NCBI RefSeq assembly: GCF_014873915.1
Contig: NZ_JADBEJ010000008.1
Location: 1,054,001 to 1,118,000, forward strand
Reading direction: 5' to 3'
DNA length: 64,000 nucleotides
From: Amycolatopsis roodepoortensis
Lineage (GTDB): Bacteria > Actinomycetota > Actinomycetes > Mycobacteriales > Pseudonocardiaceae
Of this stretch, positions 1-8,321 are shown one piece after another (position 1 is the stretch's first letter; each line of letters starts with the position of its first letter). Position numbers and translations under genes: made by a program. A model generated the notes under the pieces. The model worked only from the letters and a program-made list of their open reading frames with translations, ran no database searches and was not told the DNA's origin.

Positions 1-2
1 CG

Positions 3-698
3 ATCTCCATGGGCGGCAACGGTCAGTTCACGCGACTGTCCGCATTGGACTCGATCGCCGGGCCGGACGAACAGCCGTGGCGCGGTTCGCTGCTGGAGGA
101 TTTCGAACTCGGCGTGCACCTGCTGACCGCGGGCTGGCGGACCGGCTACACCCCGGATTCCCATGTGAAGCAGGAAGGTCTGTACAGCCTGCGGCGGTTC
201 CTGGTGCAGCGCACGCGCTGGGGCCAGGGCACGATGCAGTGTTCGCGATATCTCCGGCGGATCTGGGATTCACCGCACGTGAGCACGCTGGGCGCGGCGG
301 AGATGATGTACTACCTCGCGCAGCCGTGGATGCAGCTGCTCGGCTCGTTGCTCTACCCGATCCCGTTCATCCTGCTGCTCTTCAGCACCGCCGGCGATCC
401 GGCGCAGGTGTGGACCTGGTTCGCCGACGACGGCGCGTGGATCCTGTTCGCCATCTACGGTTCGTTCGGGCTGCTGCCGTTCATCGTCTGGGGCCCGATC
501 TACCAGTTCAAATGCCTGAAGAGCCGCAATGTCCTACGTGGACTGGGGATGGGCTTCGCCTACGCGCTGTACATCTACACGTTCTACATCACGTCGTGGC
601 GGGCGCTGTTCCGGCTGGTGCGCGGCCGCAACGGCTGGTCGAAGACGCGGCGGAACACCGAGCACGCCCCCGGGGTCAAGGTCGCGCTGGACTCCTGA
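3..698 (+). CDS. Glycosyltransferase family 2, C-terminal part (cut by left edge)
   Basis: The frame is open to the left edge, so only the last 230 or so residues are present. They contain an acidic LLEDFELG motif, then QRTRWGQG (the QxxRW signature), then several hydrophobic segments. This is the arrangement of processive family 2 glycosyltransferases, which polymerise or export a polysaccharide at the cytoplasmic membrane using a nucleotide sugar. The product cannot be told from this fragment. An ATG at position 9 is in frame but lies inside the catalytic domain and is not the real start. The gene converges on the amidase gene, and an inverted repeat spans its stop codon. Confidence 0.85.
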   Translation: MSMGGNGQFTRLSALDSIAGPDEQPWRGSLLEDFELGVHLLTAGWRTGYTPDSHVKQEGLYSLRRFLVQRTRWGQGTMQCSRYLRRIWDSPHVSTLGAAEMMYYLAQPWMQLLGSLLYPIPFILLLFSTAGDPAQVWTWFADDGAWILFAIYGSFGLLPFIVWGPIYQFKCLKSRNVLRGLGMGFAYALYIYTFYITSWRALFRLVRGRNGWSKTRRNTEHAPGVKVALDS

Positions 699-706
699 CC
701 CCGGGG
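668..706. terminator. Inverted repeat over the glycosyltransferase stop codon
   Basis: CCCCGGGGTCA (668-678) is repeated inverted as TGACCCCGGGG (696-706), and the second arm contains the TGA stop. It sits between two convergent genes, so it could stop transcription from either side. There is no T-run. Confidence 0.45.
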
Positions 707-713
707 ACGGCTT

Positions 714-2609
714 TCAGAGCGCGGGCAGGATCCGGACGTCATCCGCCTTCACGAAGGCGATGCGGTGTCCGAACTGGATCTGCACGTACTTCGTCTTGCC
801 CTTGACGACCACGTGGTTCGCCGGGTCGAACGTCGTCGCCGAGTAGTACTCGGAGCCGAGCACGTTGCCGACGGAGTACCGCTGCCCGGCCGAGAACGTG
901 TACGGCAGCGGGACGACCTGCTGTACCGGAACGTTCGCCGGGTAGGCCTCGGCTTCGGGGTACGCGCGGCCGAACACCGGCACGGTCGCCAGGCCGGGCT
1001 TCGGCGTGACGACCAGGCCGAACGCCGGGCTCGTCGTGCGCTGGTCGCGGAACCAGCCCTTCTGGCCGAGGTACCAGATCGCCGTCCAGCCGTCACGGCG
1101 CTCGGCGACGACGTACCGCTGGCCGGTCTCGGCCCGGCTGCCGATGTCGGAAACGGCCATCGTGCTCGCCGAACCGTCCGGGCGCAGGCCGATGTCCTTG
1201 AGCAGCGGCGCCGAGTCGCTCGGCTCACTGCGCAGCACGACCGAACCGGAACCCCTTGCCGGGCAAGGCTTTCCGGCGGCCTCGCAGCCGGTGAACGCGG
1301 GCTGGTTCGTGGCGAAGTCCGGGGTGATGGTCACCAGCGGTGAGCCGGGACGGCCGAAACCGGAAAGCGGCGCGCCCATCAGGTCGAAGTAGTGCGCCCA
1401 GTCCCAGTACGGGCCCGGATCCCAGTGCATGCCCCGGATCGTCGAGGGGAGCGTGCCGGGGACGTTGTCGTGGCCGAGGATGTGCGCGCGGTCGAGCGGG
1501 ATGTCGTACTTCCGCGCGAGGTAGCCGACGAGCTTCGCGGAGGTGCGGTACATCGCCTCCGTGTACCAAGTGCCCTTCGCGGCGAAGCCTTCGTGCTCGA
1601 TGCCGACGGACTTCGCGTTGACGTACCAGTTGCCCGCGTGCCAGGCGACGTCCTTGGTCGGCACGTGCTGCGCGATCTGGCCGTCGGACGAGCGGATCGT
1701 GTAGTGCCAGCTCACGTACGTCGGGTCGGTGACGAGGTCCATCGCCGTGTCCCAGTAGCCCTCGGTGTCGTGGATGATGATGTATTCGACCTTCTGGCTC
1801 TTCGGCCGGTCCGCCTTGTCGTGGTTGCCGTAGTCGTTGTTCGGCAGCTCCTGGTACGGCGCCGGCACCGAAAGGCACGAGATCTTCTTCGGGCACTCGA
1901 TCTTCGGGTCTTCGGCCTGGGCGCGCGCCGGGCTCGCCGGTGACGCGGCGAGGGTGACTTTCTGGCCGTCGTCGGTCCTGCGGCTGACGCCCTTGGAGAT
2001 GGTGTCGAAGACTTCGTCGGCGAAGGACTGCGCACCCTCCGCGTCCTTCGCACCGCTGTAGCGCGCGACGGCGGCCCGCCAGTCGCCGGTCTCGCGCTGG
2101 TACTTCGCCAGCAGAGCGGCGCCACCGCGGATGTTCTGCGTGGTGTTCGTGCGCAGCGTCGCGACGTCCTGACCGATCAGCGCGGCCGCGTCGTCGATCG
2201 TCTGGAGGCCGGGCGGGGGAGGCTTCGGCGCCGGAGTCGCGGGGAGTTTCGCCGGGCGAGCGTCGTCGCCGCGCGGGTCCTCCTCGCCTTCGTCGTGATG
2301 CGTGCCCGTGCCCGCTTCGCGCAAGTCGGTCAGGTGCATCGGGCCGTACCCGGCGGACGTGCTGGGCGTGCCCGCGTTGAAGTCCCAGCGTGACTCCAGG
2401 AAGGAGACGCCGAGCAGGACGTTCTCGGGGACGCCGAACTCCCGCGCGGCGGCCGCGAAGTCCCGCTGACGCTGCTGGTCCGTGGGGGCGGCTTCGGCGG
2501 GGACCGCGGCGAGAAGGCCGGCGGCGAGGGCGAGGACCGCGAGCCCGGCGGTCCGTTTGGACCGGCGCCGGAGCGGCTCGAGGGTTACGGGACGGAAGGG
2601 ACGCGGCAT
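714..2609 (-). CDS. Secreted N-acetylmuramoyl-L-alanine amidase (Amidase_2 fold)
   Basis: Predicted to cut the bond between N-acetylmuramic acid and the stem peptide in peptidoglycan, outside the cell. The start at 2609 gives MPRPFRPVTL, a basic N-region and a hydrophobic signal ending near AEAAP; the open frame runs further upstream to 2657 but that part is poor. A lysozyme-like region follows, including SFLESRWDF. The zinc amidase core has IIIHDTEG, the WHYTI strand, GIEHEG and LGHDNVPG...HWDPGPYW, which provide the His ligands. The C-terminal 200 residues look like SH3-type wall-binding segments. About 631 residues. What triggers its export or activity is not visible. Confidence 0.85.
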   Translation of the reverse strand: MPRPFRPVTLEPLRRRSKRTAGLAVLALAAGLLAAVPAEAAPTDQQRQRDFAAAAREFGVPENVLLGVSFLESRWDFNAGTPSTSAGYGPMHLTDLREAGTGTHHDEGEEDPRGDDARPAKLPATPAPKPPPPGLQTIDDAAALIGQDVATLRTNTTQNIRGGAALLAKYQRETGDWRAAVARYSGAKDAEGAQSFADEVFDTISKGVSRRTDDGQKVTLAASPASPARAQAEDPKIECPKKISCLSVPAPYQELPNNDYGNHDKADRPKSQKVEYIIIHDTEGYWDTAMDLVTDPTYVSWHYTIRSSDGQIAQHVPTKDVAWHAGNWYVNAKSVGIEHEGFAAKGTWYTEAMYRTSAKLVGYLARKYDIPLDRAHILGHDNVPGTLPSTIRGMHWDPGPYWDWAHYFDLMGAPLSGFGRPGSPLVTITPDFATNQPAFTGCEAAGKPCPARGSGSVVLRSEPSDSAPLLKDIGLRPDGSASTMAVSDIGSRAETGQRYVVAERRDGWTAIWYLGQKGWFRDQRTTSPAFGLVVTPKPGLATVPVFGRAYPEAEAYPANVPVQQVVPLPYTFSAGQRYSVGNVLGSEYYSATTFDPANHVVVKGKTKYVQIQFGHRIAFVKADDVRILPAL

Positions 2610-2704
2610 GGGCGTATACCCCCAGTGACTAGGTCTGCTGAACAGGACCGACCCCAATGGTCGGAACCTAACCAGAAACCGGCTTGGTCCGTAAGGCCCC
2701 TTCA

Positions 2705-2733
2705 GATCGCGATTAGGGGGCTAAACGCAGGTC
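2705..2733. repeat. Palindromic repeat, variant copy upstream of HAD gene
   Basis: A copy of the window's repeat family with core GCGATTAGGGGGCTAAACGC, flanked by GATC on the left and AGGTC on the right. It lies between the divergent amidase and HAD hydrolase genes, 17 bases before the HAD ATG, so it is one of the few copies in a 5' region. Confidence 0.85.
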
Positions 2734-2750
2734 GGTGGCAAGGTGGGGGC

Positions 2751-3389
2751 ATGGAGCTTCTGCGGGAGAAGGACCACGTCTTCCTCGACTTCGACGGGCC
2801 GGTGTGCGACCTGTTCGCCAGGCTGCCGGCGAGCGAGGTCGCGGACAGGCTCAAGCGTCTCGTCGAGCCCGAGGTGATCGCCTCGGACGATCCGTTCGAC
2901 GTGCTCCGGTTCGCGGCCTCGTGCGGCCCGAACGCCGCGCATGTCGTCGAGCGGCAGCTCAGCCGCTTCGAGGGGGAGGCCGTCGCGCAGATTTCGCCGT
3001 CGCCCGGTGTTGCCGGCGTGCTCCGTGACTGGCGTGCGCAGGGGTTCACGGTGACGATCGTCAGCAACAACTCCGTCGACGCGATCCGGGCCTTCCTAGG
3101 GCTGCACGAGCTTGCCGAGTTCGTTCGCGGGATCAGCGCGCGGACGACGAGCGACCCCGCGAAGCTGAAGCCTCAGCCGGTGCTCCTCGACGCCGCGGTG
3201 AAGGCTCTCGGCACGTCGCCGGGGCAGTGCGTGATGGTCGGCGACTCGGCCGCGGACATTCTGGCCGCCCGCGCCGCCGGCGTCGCTTCGATCGCCCTGG
3301 CGAAGACACCCGCCAAGCGCCGAGCCCTCGCGGCCCTGGACCCCGATGCCCTGGTGACCGACCTCGCGGACTTGCGTTTAGCGGGCTAA
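2751..3389 (+). CDS. HAD-superfamily hydrolase (phosphatase-like)
   Basis: A 212-residue phosphohydrolase of the haloacid dehalogenase fold. Motif I is DFDGPVCD (residues 13-20); its second Asp is replaced by Gly-Pro-Val-Cys spacing typical of divergent members. Motif II is SNNS, motif III the Lys of LKPQP, and motif IV GDSAAD. The alpha-helical cap between motifs I and II is that of small-molecule phosphatases. The ATG at 2751 was chosen because the longer frame upstream runs through the repeat. The last codons (DLRLAG) and the TAA stop lie inside a copy of the palindromic repeat. Substrate unknown. Confidence 0.8.
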   Translation: MELLREKDHVFLDFDGPVCDLFARLPASEVADRLKRLVEPEVIASDDPFDVLRFAASCGPNAAHVVERQLSRFEGEAVAQISPSPGVAGVLRDWRAQGFTVTIVSNNSVDAIRAFLGLHELAEFVRGISARTTSDPAKLKPQPVLLDAAVKALGTSPGQCVMVGDSAADILAARAAGVASIALAKTPAKRRALAALDPDALVTDLADLRLAG

Positions 3390-3398
3390 TCGCGATCC
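3370..3398. repeat. Palindromic repeat that ends the HAD gene
   Basis: The core TTTAGCGGGCTAATCGCGATC overlaps the end of the HAD hydrolase. The codons TTA GCG GGC TAA give L-A-G-stop, so the gene terminates inside the repeat. Confidence 0.9.
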
Positions 3399-3480
3399 GG
3401 TGGTGCCGGGCGGAGGAAAACCGCCGGTCAGGGGCTCGGCGGGGGAGATTCCCCGGGGTGAGCGGACCCTCCTTGCGAAG

Positions 3481-3507
3481 CTGGCACTCACATGGCTAGA
3501 GTGCTAA
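3481..3507 (+). promoter_or_regulatory. CIRCE operator for groES-groEL1 (HrcA site)
   Basis: CTGGCACTC-N9-GAGTGCTAA matches the CIRCE inverted repeat (TTAGCACTC-N9-GAGTGCTAA) with two mismatches in the left arm. It lies 100 bases before groES, the expected place for HrcA repression of a heat-shock operon. hrcA itself is not in the window. Confidence 0.92.
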
Positions 3508-3606
3508 TTGCACGGCCCGAACACGCCCCGGCACCCGCGACGGCGGGGGTGGTAGGAGCCGTAACTAATCCTGCCAACGCTTTCGACGACCGTGGAGGTC
3601 AACCCG

Positions 3607-3900
3607 GTGAGCGTGAACATCAAGCCGCTCGAGGACAAGATCGTTGTCCAGACGAGTGAGGCCGAGGAGACGACCGCTTCCGGCCTCGTCATCCCCGACA
3701 CCGCCAAGGAGAAGCCCCAGGAGGGCAAGGTTCTGGCCGTGGGCCCGGGCCGCATCGACGACAAGGGCAACCGCGTTCCGCTGGACGTGGCTGTCGGCGA
3801 CGTCGTCATCTACTCCAAGTACGGCGGCACCGAAGTGAAGTACAACGGTGAGGACTACCTGATCCTTTCCGCTCGCGACGTGCTGGCCGTCATCAACTGA
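3607..3900 (+). CDS. groES: Co-chaperonin GroES
   Basis: The 97-residue lid of the chaperonin folding chamber in the cytoplasm. It has the standard IKPLEDKIVV start, a mobile loop TSEAEETTASGLVIPDTAKEKP and the GDVVIYSKYGGTEVKYNGEDYLIL end. The GTG at 3607 (VSVNIKPLED) follows the ribosome site GGAGGTCAACC; an in-frame GTG at 3592 is also possible but lies before that site. It heads a CIRCE-controlled unit with groEL1. A strong hairpin follows directly and may attenuate read-through. Confidence 0.97.
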   Translation: MSVNIKPLEDKIVVQTSEAEETTASGLVIPDTAKEKPQEGKVLAVGPGRIDDKGNRVPLDVAVGDVVIYSKYGGTEVKYNGEDYLILSARDVLAVIN

Positions 3901-3919
3901 CGTCCGCTCTCAGCGCATG

Positions 3920-3955
3920 ACGCCCCGGGCCCCGCATTGCCGGGGGACGGGGCGT
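3920..3955 (+). terminator. Hairpin between groES and groEL
   Basis: ACGCCCCG (3920-3927) pairs with CGGGGCGT (3948-3955), with an inner GC stem, and TCGTGTTTT follows. The sequence resembles an intrinsic terminator or processing site inside the operon and could lower groEL relative to groES. Confidence 0.6.
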
Positions 3956-4000
3956 TCGTGTTTTCCGAGCTTTAGAACTGGAAGGTAAGCGGAACAGGCC

Positions 4001-5614
4001 ATGCCCAAGCAGATCAGTTTCGACGAGGACGCTCGTCGCGCGCTCGAGCGCGGGGTGAACAAGCTCGCCGACGCGGTCAAGGTCACCCTCGGCCCGCGCG
4101 GTCGCCACGTCGTGCTCGACAAGAAGTTCGGTGGCCCGACCATCACCCTCGACGGCGTCACCGTCGCTCGTGAGATCGAGCTCGACGACGCGTTCGAGAA
4201 CCTCGGCGCCCAGCTCGCCAAGAGCGTCGCCACCAAGACCAACGACGTCGCCGGTGACGGCACCACGACCGCGACCGTGCTCGCGCAGTCGTTGGTGAAG
4301 GTCGGCCTGCGCAACGTCGCCGCCGGTGCCAACCCGACCGCCGTCGGCCGTGGCATCGAGGCCGCCGCGGAGAAGGTCATCGCGGTCCTCAAGGAGAAGG
4401 CGACCCCGGTCAAGGGTCGCGACAACATCGCCCAGGTCGGCACCGTCACCTCCCGTGACGCGGCCATCGGCGCCCTGCTCGGCGAGGCCGTCGAGCGGGT
4501 CGGCGAAGACGGCGTCATCACGATCGAGGAGTCGTCCACGCTGGCGACCGAGCTCGTGATCACCGAGGGTGTGCAGTTCGACAAGGGTTTCCTGTCGGCG
4601 CACTTCGCGACCAACCCGGAGGAGCAGAAGGCGATCCTCGAGGACGCCTACATCCTGCTGGTCCGCGAGAAGATCTCGGCCCTGGCCGACCTGCTCCCGG
4701 TGCTGGAGAAGGTCGTCGAGGCCAAGAAGCCGCTGCTGATCATCGCCGAGGACGTCGACGGCGAAGCGCTGTCCACCCTCGTGGTGAACTCGCTGCGCAA
4801 GACGATCACCGCCGTCGCGGTCAAGGCGCCGTTCTTCGGTGACCGCCGCAAGGCGTTCCTGGACGACCTCGCGGTCGTCACCGGCGGCGAGGTCATCTCG
4901 GCCGAGATCGGGCACAAGCTGTCCGAGACCACGCTGGCCCAGCTGGGCAACGCGCGCCGGATCGTCGTCACCAAGGACGACACCACGCTCGTCGACGGTG
5001 CCGGCACGAAGGACGACATCGCCGCGCGCGTCGCGCAGATCCGCAAGGAGATCGAGAACACCGACTCCGACTGGGACCGCGAGAAGCTGCAGGAGCGGCT
5101 GGCGAAGCTCGGCGGCGGTGTCGCGGTGATCAAGGTCGGCGCGGCCACCGAGACCGAGCTGAACGAGCGTAAGCACCGCATCGAGGACGCCGTGGCTTCG
5201 ACCAAGGCGGCCGTCGAAGAGGGCATCCTGCCCGGCGGTGGTTCGGCGCTGGTGCACGCGGTCAAGGAGCTCGACGGCGGCCTCGGCCTCGAGGGCGACG
5301 AAGCGACCGGTGTCCGCATCGTCCGCGACGCGCTGTCCGCCCCGCTGTTCTGGATCGCGACCAACGCGGGCCACGAGGGCGCGGTCATCGTGAACAAGGT
5401 CCAGGAGCAGAGCTGGGGGCACGGCTTCAACGCCGCCACCGGTGAGCTCACCGACCTGCTGGCCGCCGGCATCGTCGACCCGGTCAAGGTGACCCGGTCC
5501 GCGGTGGCGAACGCCGCTTCCATCGCCCGGCTCGTGCTCACGACGGAGAGCTCCGTCGTCGAGAAGCCGGTCGAGGAGGAGCCCGCCGCGGCCGGTCACG
5601 GCCACGCGCACTAG
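4001..5614 (+). CDS. groEL1: Chaperonin GroEL (GroEL1 type)
   Basis: The 60-kDa ring chaperonin that folds proteins with GroES and ATP. The 537 residues include the ATP-site motif GDGTTTATVLAQ and the usual equatorial, intermediate and apical order. The C-terminus is HGHAH rather than the Gly-Met tail of housekeeping GroEL2. By actinobacterial precedent, a His-rich tail and linkage to groES mark the GroEL1 paralogue; a GroEL2 gene is expected elsewhere. It is 100 bases after groES and ends at a clear intrinsic terminator. Confidence 0.96.
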   Translation: MPKQISFDEDARRALERGVNKLADAVKVTLGPRGRHVVLDKKFGGPTITLDGVTVAREIELDDAFENLGAQLAKSVATKTNDVAGDGTTTATVLAQSLVKVGLRNVAAGANPTAVGRGIEAAAEKVIAVLKEKATPVKGRDNIAQVGTVTSRDAAIGALLGEAVERVGEDGVITIEESSTLATELVITEGVQFDKGFLSAHFATNPEEQKAILEDAYILLVREKISALADLLPVLEKVVEAKKPLLIIAEDVDGEALSTLVVNSLRKTITAVAVKAPFFGDRRKAFLDDLAVVTGGEVISAEIGHKLSETTLAQLGNARRIVVTKDDTTLVDGAGTKDDIAARVAQIRKEIENTDSDWDREKLQERLAKLGGGVAVIKVGAATETELNERKHRIEDAVASTKAAVEEGILPGGGSALVHAVKELDGGLGLEGDEATGVRIVRDALSAPLFWIATNAGHEGAVIVNKVQEQSWGHGFNAATGELTDLLAAGIVDPVKVTRSAVANAASIARLVLTTESSVVEKPVEEEPAAAGHGHAH

Positions 5615-5628
5615 TTCCACCCCTGAAG

Positions 5629-5664
5629 CGGGGCGGTACTCCATCCGGAGTGCCGCCCCGTTTT
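5629..5664 (+). terminator. Intrinsic terminator after groEL1
   Basis: CGGGGCGGTACTCC (5629-5642) and GGAGTGCCGCCCCG (5647-5660) form a 14-bp stem with one mismatch and a four-base loop, followed by TTTT. Confidence 0.9.
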
Positions 5665-5680
5665 GCTGCACCCGCTCGCC

Positions 5681-5800
5681 GACCTGCGTTTAGCCCCCTA
5701 ATCGCGATCTGCCGCCGACCTGCGTTTAGCGGGCTAATCGCGATCCGGGGCGGGGAGCGGCGGCCGGGCGGACCTGCGTTTAGCGGGCTAAACGCGATCC
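5681..5800. repeat. Cluster of three palindromic repeats
   Basis: Three copies begin at about 5681, 5717 and 5771. All start GACCTGCGTTTAGC and end CGCGATC; the first has CCCC at its centre, the others CGGG. They fill the space between the groEL1 terminator and the terminator of the whiB gene. Confidence 0.9.
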
Positions 5801-5810
5801 GACGCCGGAG

Positions 5811-5853
5811 ACGCGGAAGGGCGGCACCCCACCCGGATGCCGCCCTTCCGCGT
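5811..5853 (-). terminator. Terminator of the whiB gene
   Basis: ACGCGGAAGGGCGGCA (5811-5826) and TGCCGCCCTTCCGCGT (5838-5853) form a perfect 16-bp stem with an 11-base loop, just past the 3' end of the minus-strand whiB gene. Confidence 0.8.
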
Positions 5854-5869
5854 CGCCGACTCGGCCGGA

Positions 5870-6172
5870 TCAGCCGTTCGACATGCTCAATTGGCGCTTG
5901 TCCGCCTTGATGATGTGCTCGCGTTCCGATTCCGACAGCCCGCCCCAGATCCCGTACGGCTCGTGCACGGCGAGCGCGTGGTTCCGGCACATGGCCAGTA
6001 CCGGGCAGGCCAGGCACACGGCTTTGGCCCTCGCCTCGCGGCGGGCTCTGGCCGGCCCGCGCTCGCCGTCAGGGTGAAAGAAGGACGCGCTGTCCATGCC
6101 TCGGCACGACCCTTCGAGCTGCCAGTCCCATACATCCGCGTTGGGCCCCGGGAGCCTGCGTGTGTCCGCCAT
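5870..6172 (-). CDS. whiB3: WhiB-family [4Fe-4S] regulator (WhiB3/WhiD type)
   Basis: A small redox-sensing transcription factor that binds an iron-sulfur cluster and partners the principal sigma factor. From the ATG at 6172 it has 100 residues with cluster cysteines at 23, 53, 56 and 62, the YGIWGG turn at 73-78 and a basic tail. The N-terminus LPGPNADVWDWQ and the CRGMDSASFFHPDGERG segment match mycobacterial WhiB3 and Streptomyces WhiD. A GGAGG eight bases before this ATG decides the start over upstream ATGs. It is divergent from the MerR gene and shares the WhiD-BldM neighbourhood known from Streptomyces. Confidence 0.93.
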   Translation of the reverse strand: MADTRRLPGPNADVWDWQLEGSCRGMDSASFFHPDGERGPARARREARAKAVCLACPVLAMCRNHALAVHEPYGIWGGLSESEREHIIKADKRQLSMSNG

Positions 6173-6381
6173 CCTGACCGCCTCCGTCATCCGGTCGAAG
6201 CGTTTACCTGCTCTGCTGCGCTGCGGATACTCCATTCGGTGCAACGGCGGTAACGTTAGAAGCGCGCCAATACTTGTTCAAGAGATTCAAGACGATTCAG
6301 CCGTTAGGCATCCCCCGGATGTGTGAGCGGTACTTTCCGTTCCGGTTGCCGCCGTCCCTGGCTGCCTGGATATTGGGTCGA

Positions 6382-7332
6382 GTGGGATCTCGGATCAGCA
6401 GTGAAGAACCCACCCTGCCGGTGGCCTCGGTCGCTCGTCGGCTCGGGGTCGCGCCGTCCACCCTGCGCACCTGGGACCGCAGATACGGCGTAGGACCGAG
6501 CCGCCACACCAACGGCCGTCACCGTCGCTACGGCAGCTCCGACATCGGCCGCCTCGAACTGATGCAGCGCGCGCTGCTTCGCGGCGCCTCGACGGCTGAA
6601 GCGGCGAAGTACGCGCTGGAGCAGATGCCCCGGACGGCGACGGAGCCGCCGGAGGCCGTCGTGGTCCAGGTGGAGGAGCGCGCCGCGGCGCCAGCCGAAG
6701 ATCACGACGTTCCGTCCCGTCTCGCCAGGCGCTTGAGCACCGCCGCGCTCGCGATGGACTTCGGCGCGGTCCAGCGCATGCTCGCCGACACGATCCGCGA
6801 ACTCGGTGTCCTGCCCGCGTGGACCGGTGTCGTCTCGCCGGTCCTGACAGCGCTCGGCGCGCGCTGGCGCGGTGTCAGCGCCGGCGCGGAGGTCGAGTAT
6901 CTGCTCGCCGAATGCGTGTACGCCGCCCTCGTCCGCGCGACGCCGGTGCTGCGCGAACCGCGTAACCAGCGCCCGGTCCTGCTGACCTGCGTGCCGGACG
7001 AGCGCGACAACCTGCCCATGTACGCGCTCGCCGCGGCGCTGGCGGGACGCCGGATCGGCGCTCAGCTGTTCGGGGCGTCCCTACCCGCCGAAGTGCTCGC
7101 CGTGACCGTGCGCCGCAGCGTCCCGGCGGCGGTGGTCCTCTGGTCGGGACGGCGCGCGACGGCGGACCCTCGTCTGTTCGCCAGAGTGTCCCGTGGCCGT
7201 CAGCGCAGCAGGCTCTTCGCGTGCGGTCCCGGCTGGGATCCCGCCACCCTCCCGGACAAGATCGAACTGCTCGGCGAACTCACGACCGCCGCCGACCGGA
7301 TCGAGCACGTTCTTGTCGGTGCGAGGCGATAG
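6382..7332 (+). CDS. MerR-family regulator with a degenerate B12-type sensory domain
   Basis: The N-terminus is a MerR winged helix (VASVARRLGVAPSTLRTWDRRYG, then HRRYGSSDIGRLELM). The rest follows the plan of CarH/LitR photoreceptors: a helical bundle with GARWRGVSAGAEVEYLLAE, then a flavodoxin-like half. The cobalamin-binding residues are missing: the site expected to read like ERHELG reads ERDNLP, and the His after the bundle's Glu is Tyr. It probably binds DNA and senses something other than B12, or nothing. The GTG at 6382 is tentative; an ATG at 6319 is in frame. Followed nine bases later by the next gene. Confidence 0.75.
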   Translation: MGSRISSEEPTLPVASVARRLGVAPSTLRTWDRRYGVGPSRHTNGRHRRYGSSDIGRLELMQRALLRGASTAEAAKYALEQMPRTATEPPEAVVVQVEERAAAPAEDHDVPSRLARRLSTAALAMDFGAVQRMLADTIRELGVLPAWTGVVSPVLTALGARWRGVSAGAEVEYLLAECVYAALVRATPVLREPRNQRPVLLTCVPDERDNLPMYALAAALAGRRIGAQLFGASLPAEVLAVTVRRSVPAAVVLWSGRRATADPRLFARVSRGRQRSRLFACGPGWDPATLPDKIELLGELTTAADRIEHVLVGARR

Positions 7333-7341
7333 AAAGGACGC

Positions 7342-8181
7342 ATGGAATCGTCCTTGCGGTCCGCCGCGTTCGGCGACGGCCTGCCGCCGCCGAGCTCCTT
7401 CGCGGTGCCCGTGTCGCCTCGCGGCCGGTTGCTCGCCGCGATCGGGCTCGGCGCCCGCGGCCGGTACGCGGCGGCGGCCACGCTGCTGAACGATTTGCGC
7501 ACAGGCAAGGATCCGGTGGTCGCGTCGCTGGCCGCGAGCACGCTGGCCTCGCATCGGCGGCAGCTGGGCGGGCACGCGGCGGCCCTGGTCCTCGACGGTG
7601 AGGCGCTCGCGCGGGTGATCACGGAGCCGCGAGGCGAACCCGACCCTGACGGTCTGGACGCCGAGGGGGCGCGGGCGGACGCCCTCCTCGGCCTCGCGGC
7701 GGACAATCTGGGGCGCGGCAGGCTCACCGCCGCCCGGAGGTTGCTCGCCCGTGCGGGCGCGCACACCGGCGACTGGCGGACCCGGACGAGGGCGGGCTGG
7801 GTCGGCGCGGAAATCGAACTGGCGAGTAACATTTCCGCCGCGGCGATCGCACCTGCGGAAATGGCGTGGGAAACCGCGCGCGCCAGGGGCGCCTGCCGGC
7901 ACGTCGTCAAATCACAGCTTGTACTCGCCGTGACGATCGCGAATGCCGGTTCCGCTGAGCGGGAGCGCGCGAAAGCGCTGGTCGAGAGCGCGCGCGAAAC
8001 CGCCGAAAAATACGAATTCAATTCACTTCTGTGGGTGGCGTGCCTGGTCGGGGCGGACTTCGGGGCAGGACACGCCGATGAGTATCGATTCAGAGGGGCG
8101 GAAGTGTTGCACGCAGTGTTACGGCATGCGGATCCTTGCGGGAGGTGGCTCGCCCGGGAATCTCCGTGGGTACCGCTCTGA
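7342..8181 (+). CDS. Conserved hypothetical, helical-repeat protein (Rv3415c-like by position)
   Basis: 279 residues, rich in Ala and Arg, with repeated helix pairs (LGARGRYAAAATLLNDL, LGRGRLTAARRLLARAG) that resemble TPR-like repeats. No catalytic motif or membrane segment is visible. It starts nine bases after the MerR stop, so the two are probably co-transcribed. It occupies the place of Rv3415c, an uncharacterised protein between whiB3 and sigD in mycobacteria. I do not recognise a function; a scaffold or adaptor for the neighbouring regulators is possible but only a guess. Confidence 0.7.
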   Translation: MESSLRSAAFGDGLPPPSSFAVPVSPRGRLLAAIGLGARGRYAAAATLLNDLRTGKDPVVASLAASTLASHRRQLGGHAAALVLDGEALARVITEPRGEPDPDGLDAEGARADALLGLAADNLGRGRLTAARRLLARAGAHTGDWRTRTRAGWVGAEIELASNISAAAIAPAEMAWETARARGACRHVVKSQLVLAVTIANAGSAERERAKALVESARETAEKYEFNSLLWVACLVGADFGAGHADEYRFRGAEVLHAVLRHADPCGRWLARESPWVPL

Positions 8182-8321
8182 TGGCGTCTAGCCTGTTGGA
8201 GGGCCCATTCCGGCAACCGGGCTAAGAACTTTCAAAAAAAGCCACCGGATCGTGTCAAGGTTCGGGCTAAAGCGTCCGATAGGGGAAGTGGAATGTCACC
8301 CGGCTGCAGGAAGGAAACCCC

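Noticed and set aside
3893..5671. 592-residue frame on the minus strand opposite groEL1
   Set aside because: It is a shadow of groEL1 caused by GC-rich third positions; groEL1 has full family motifs.
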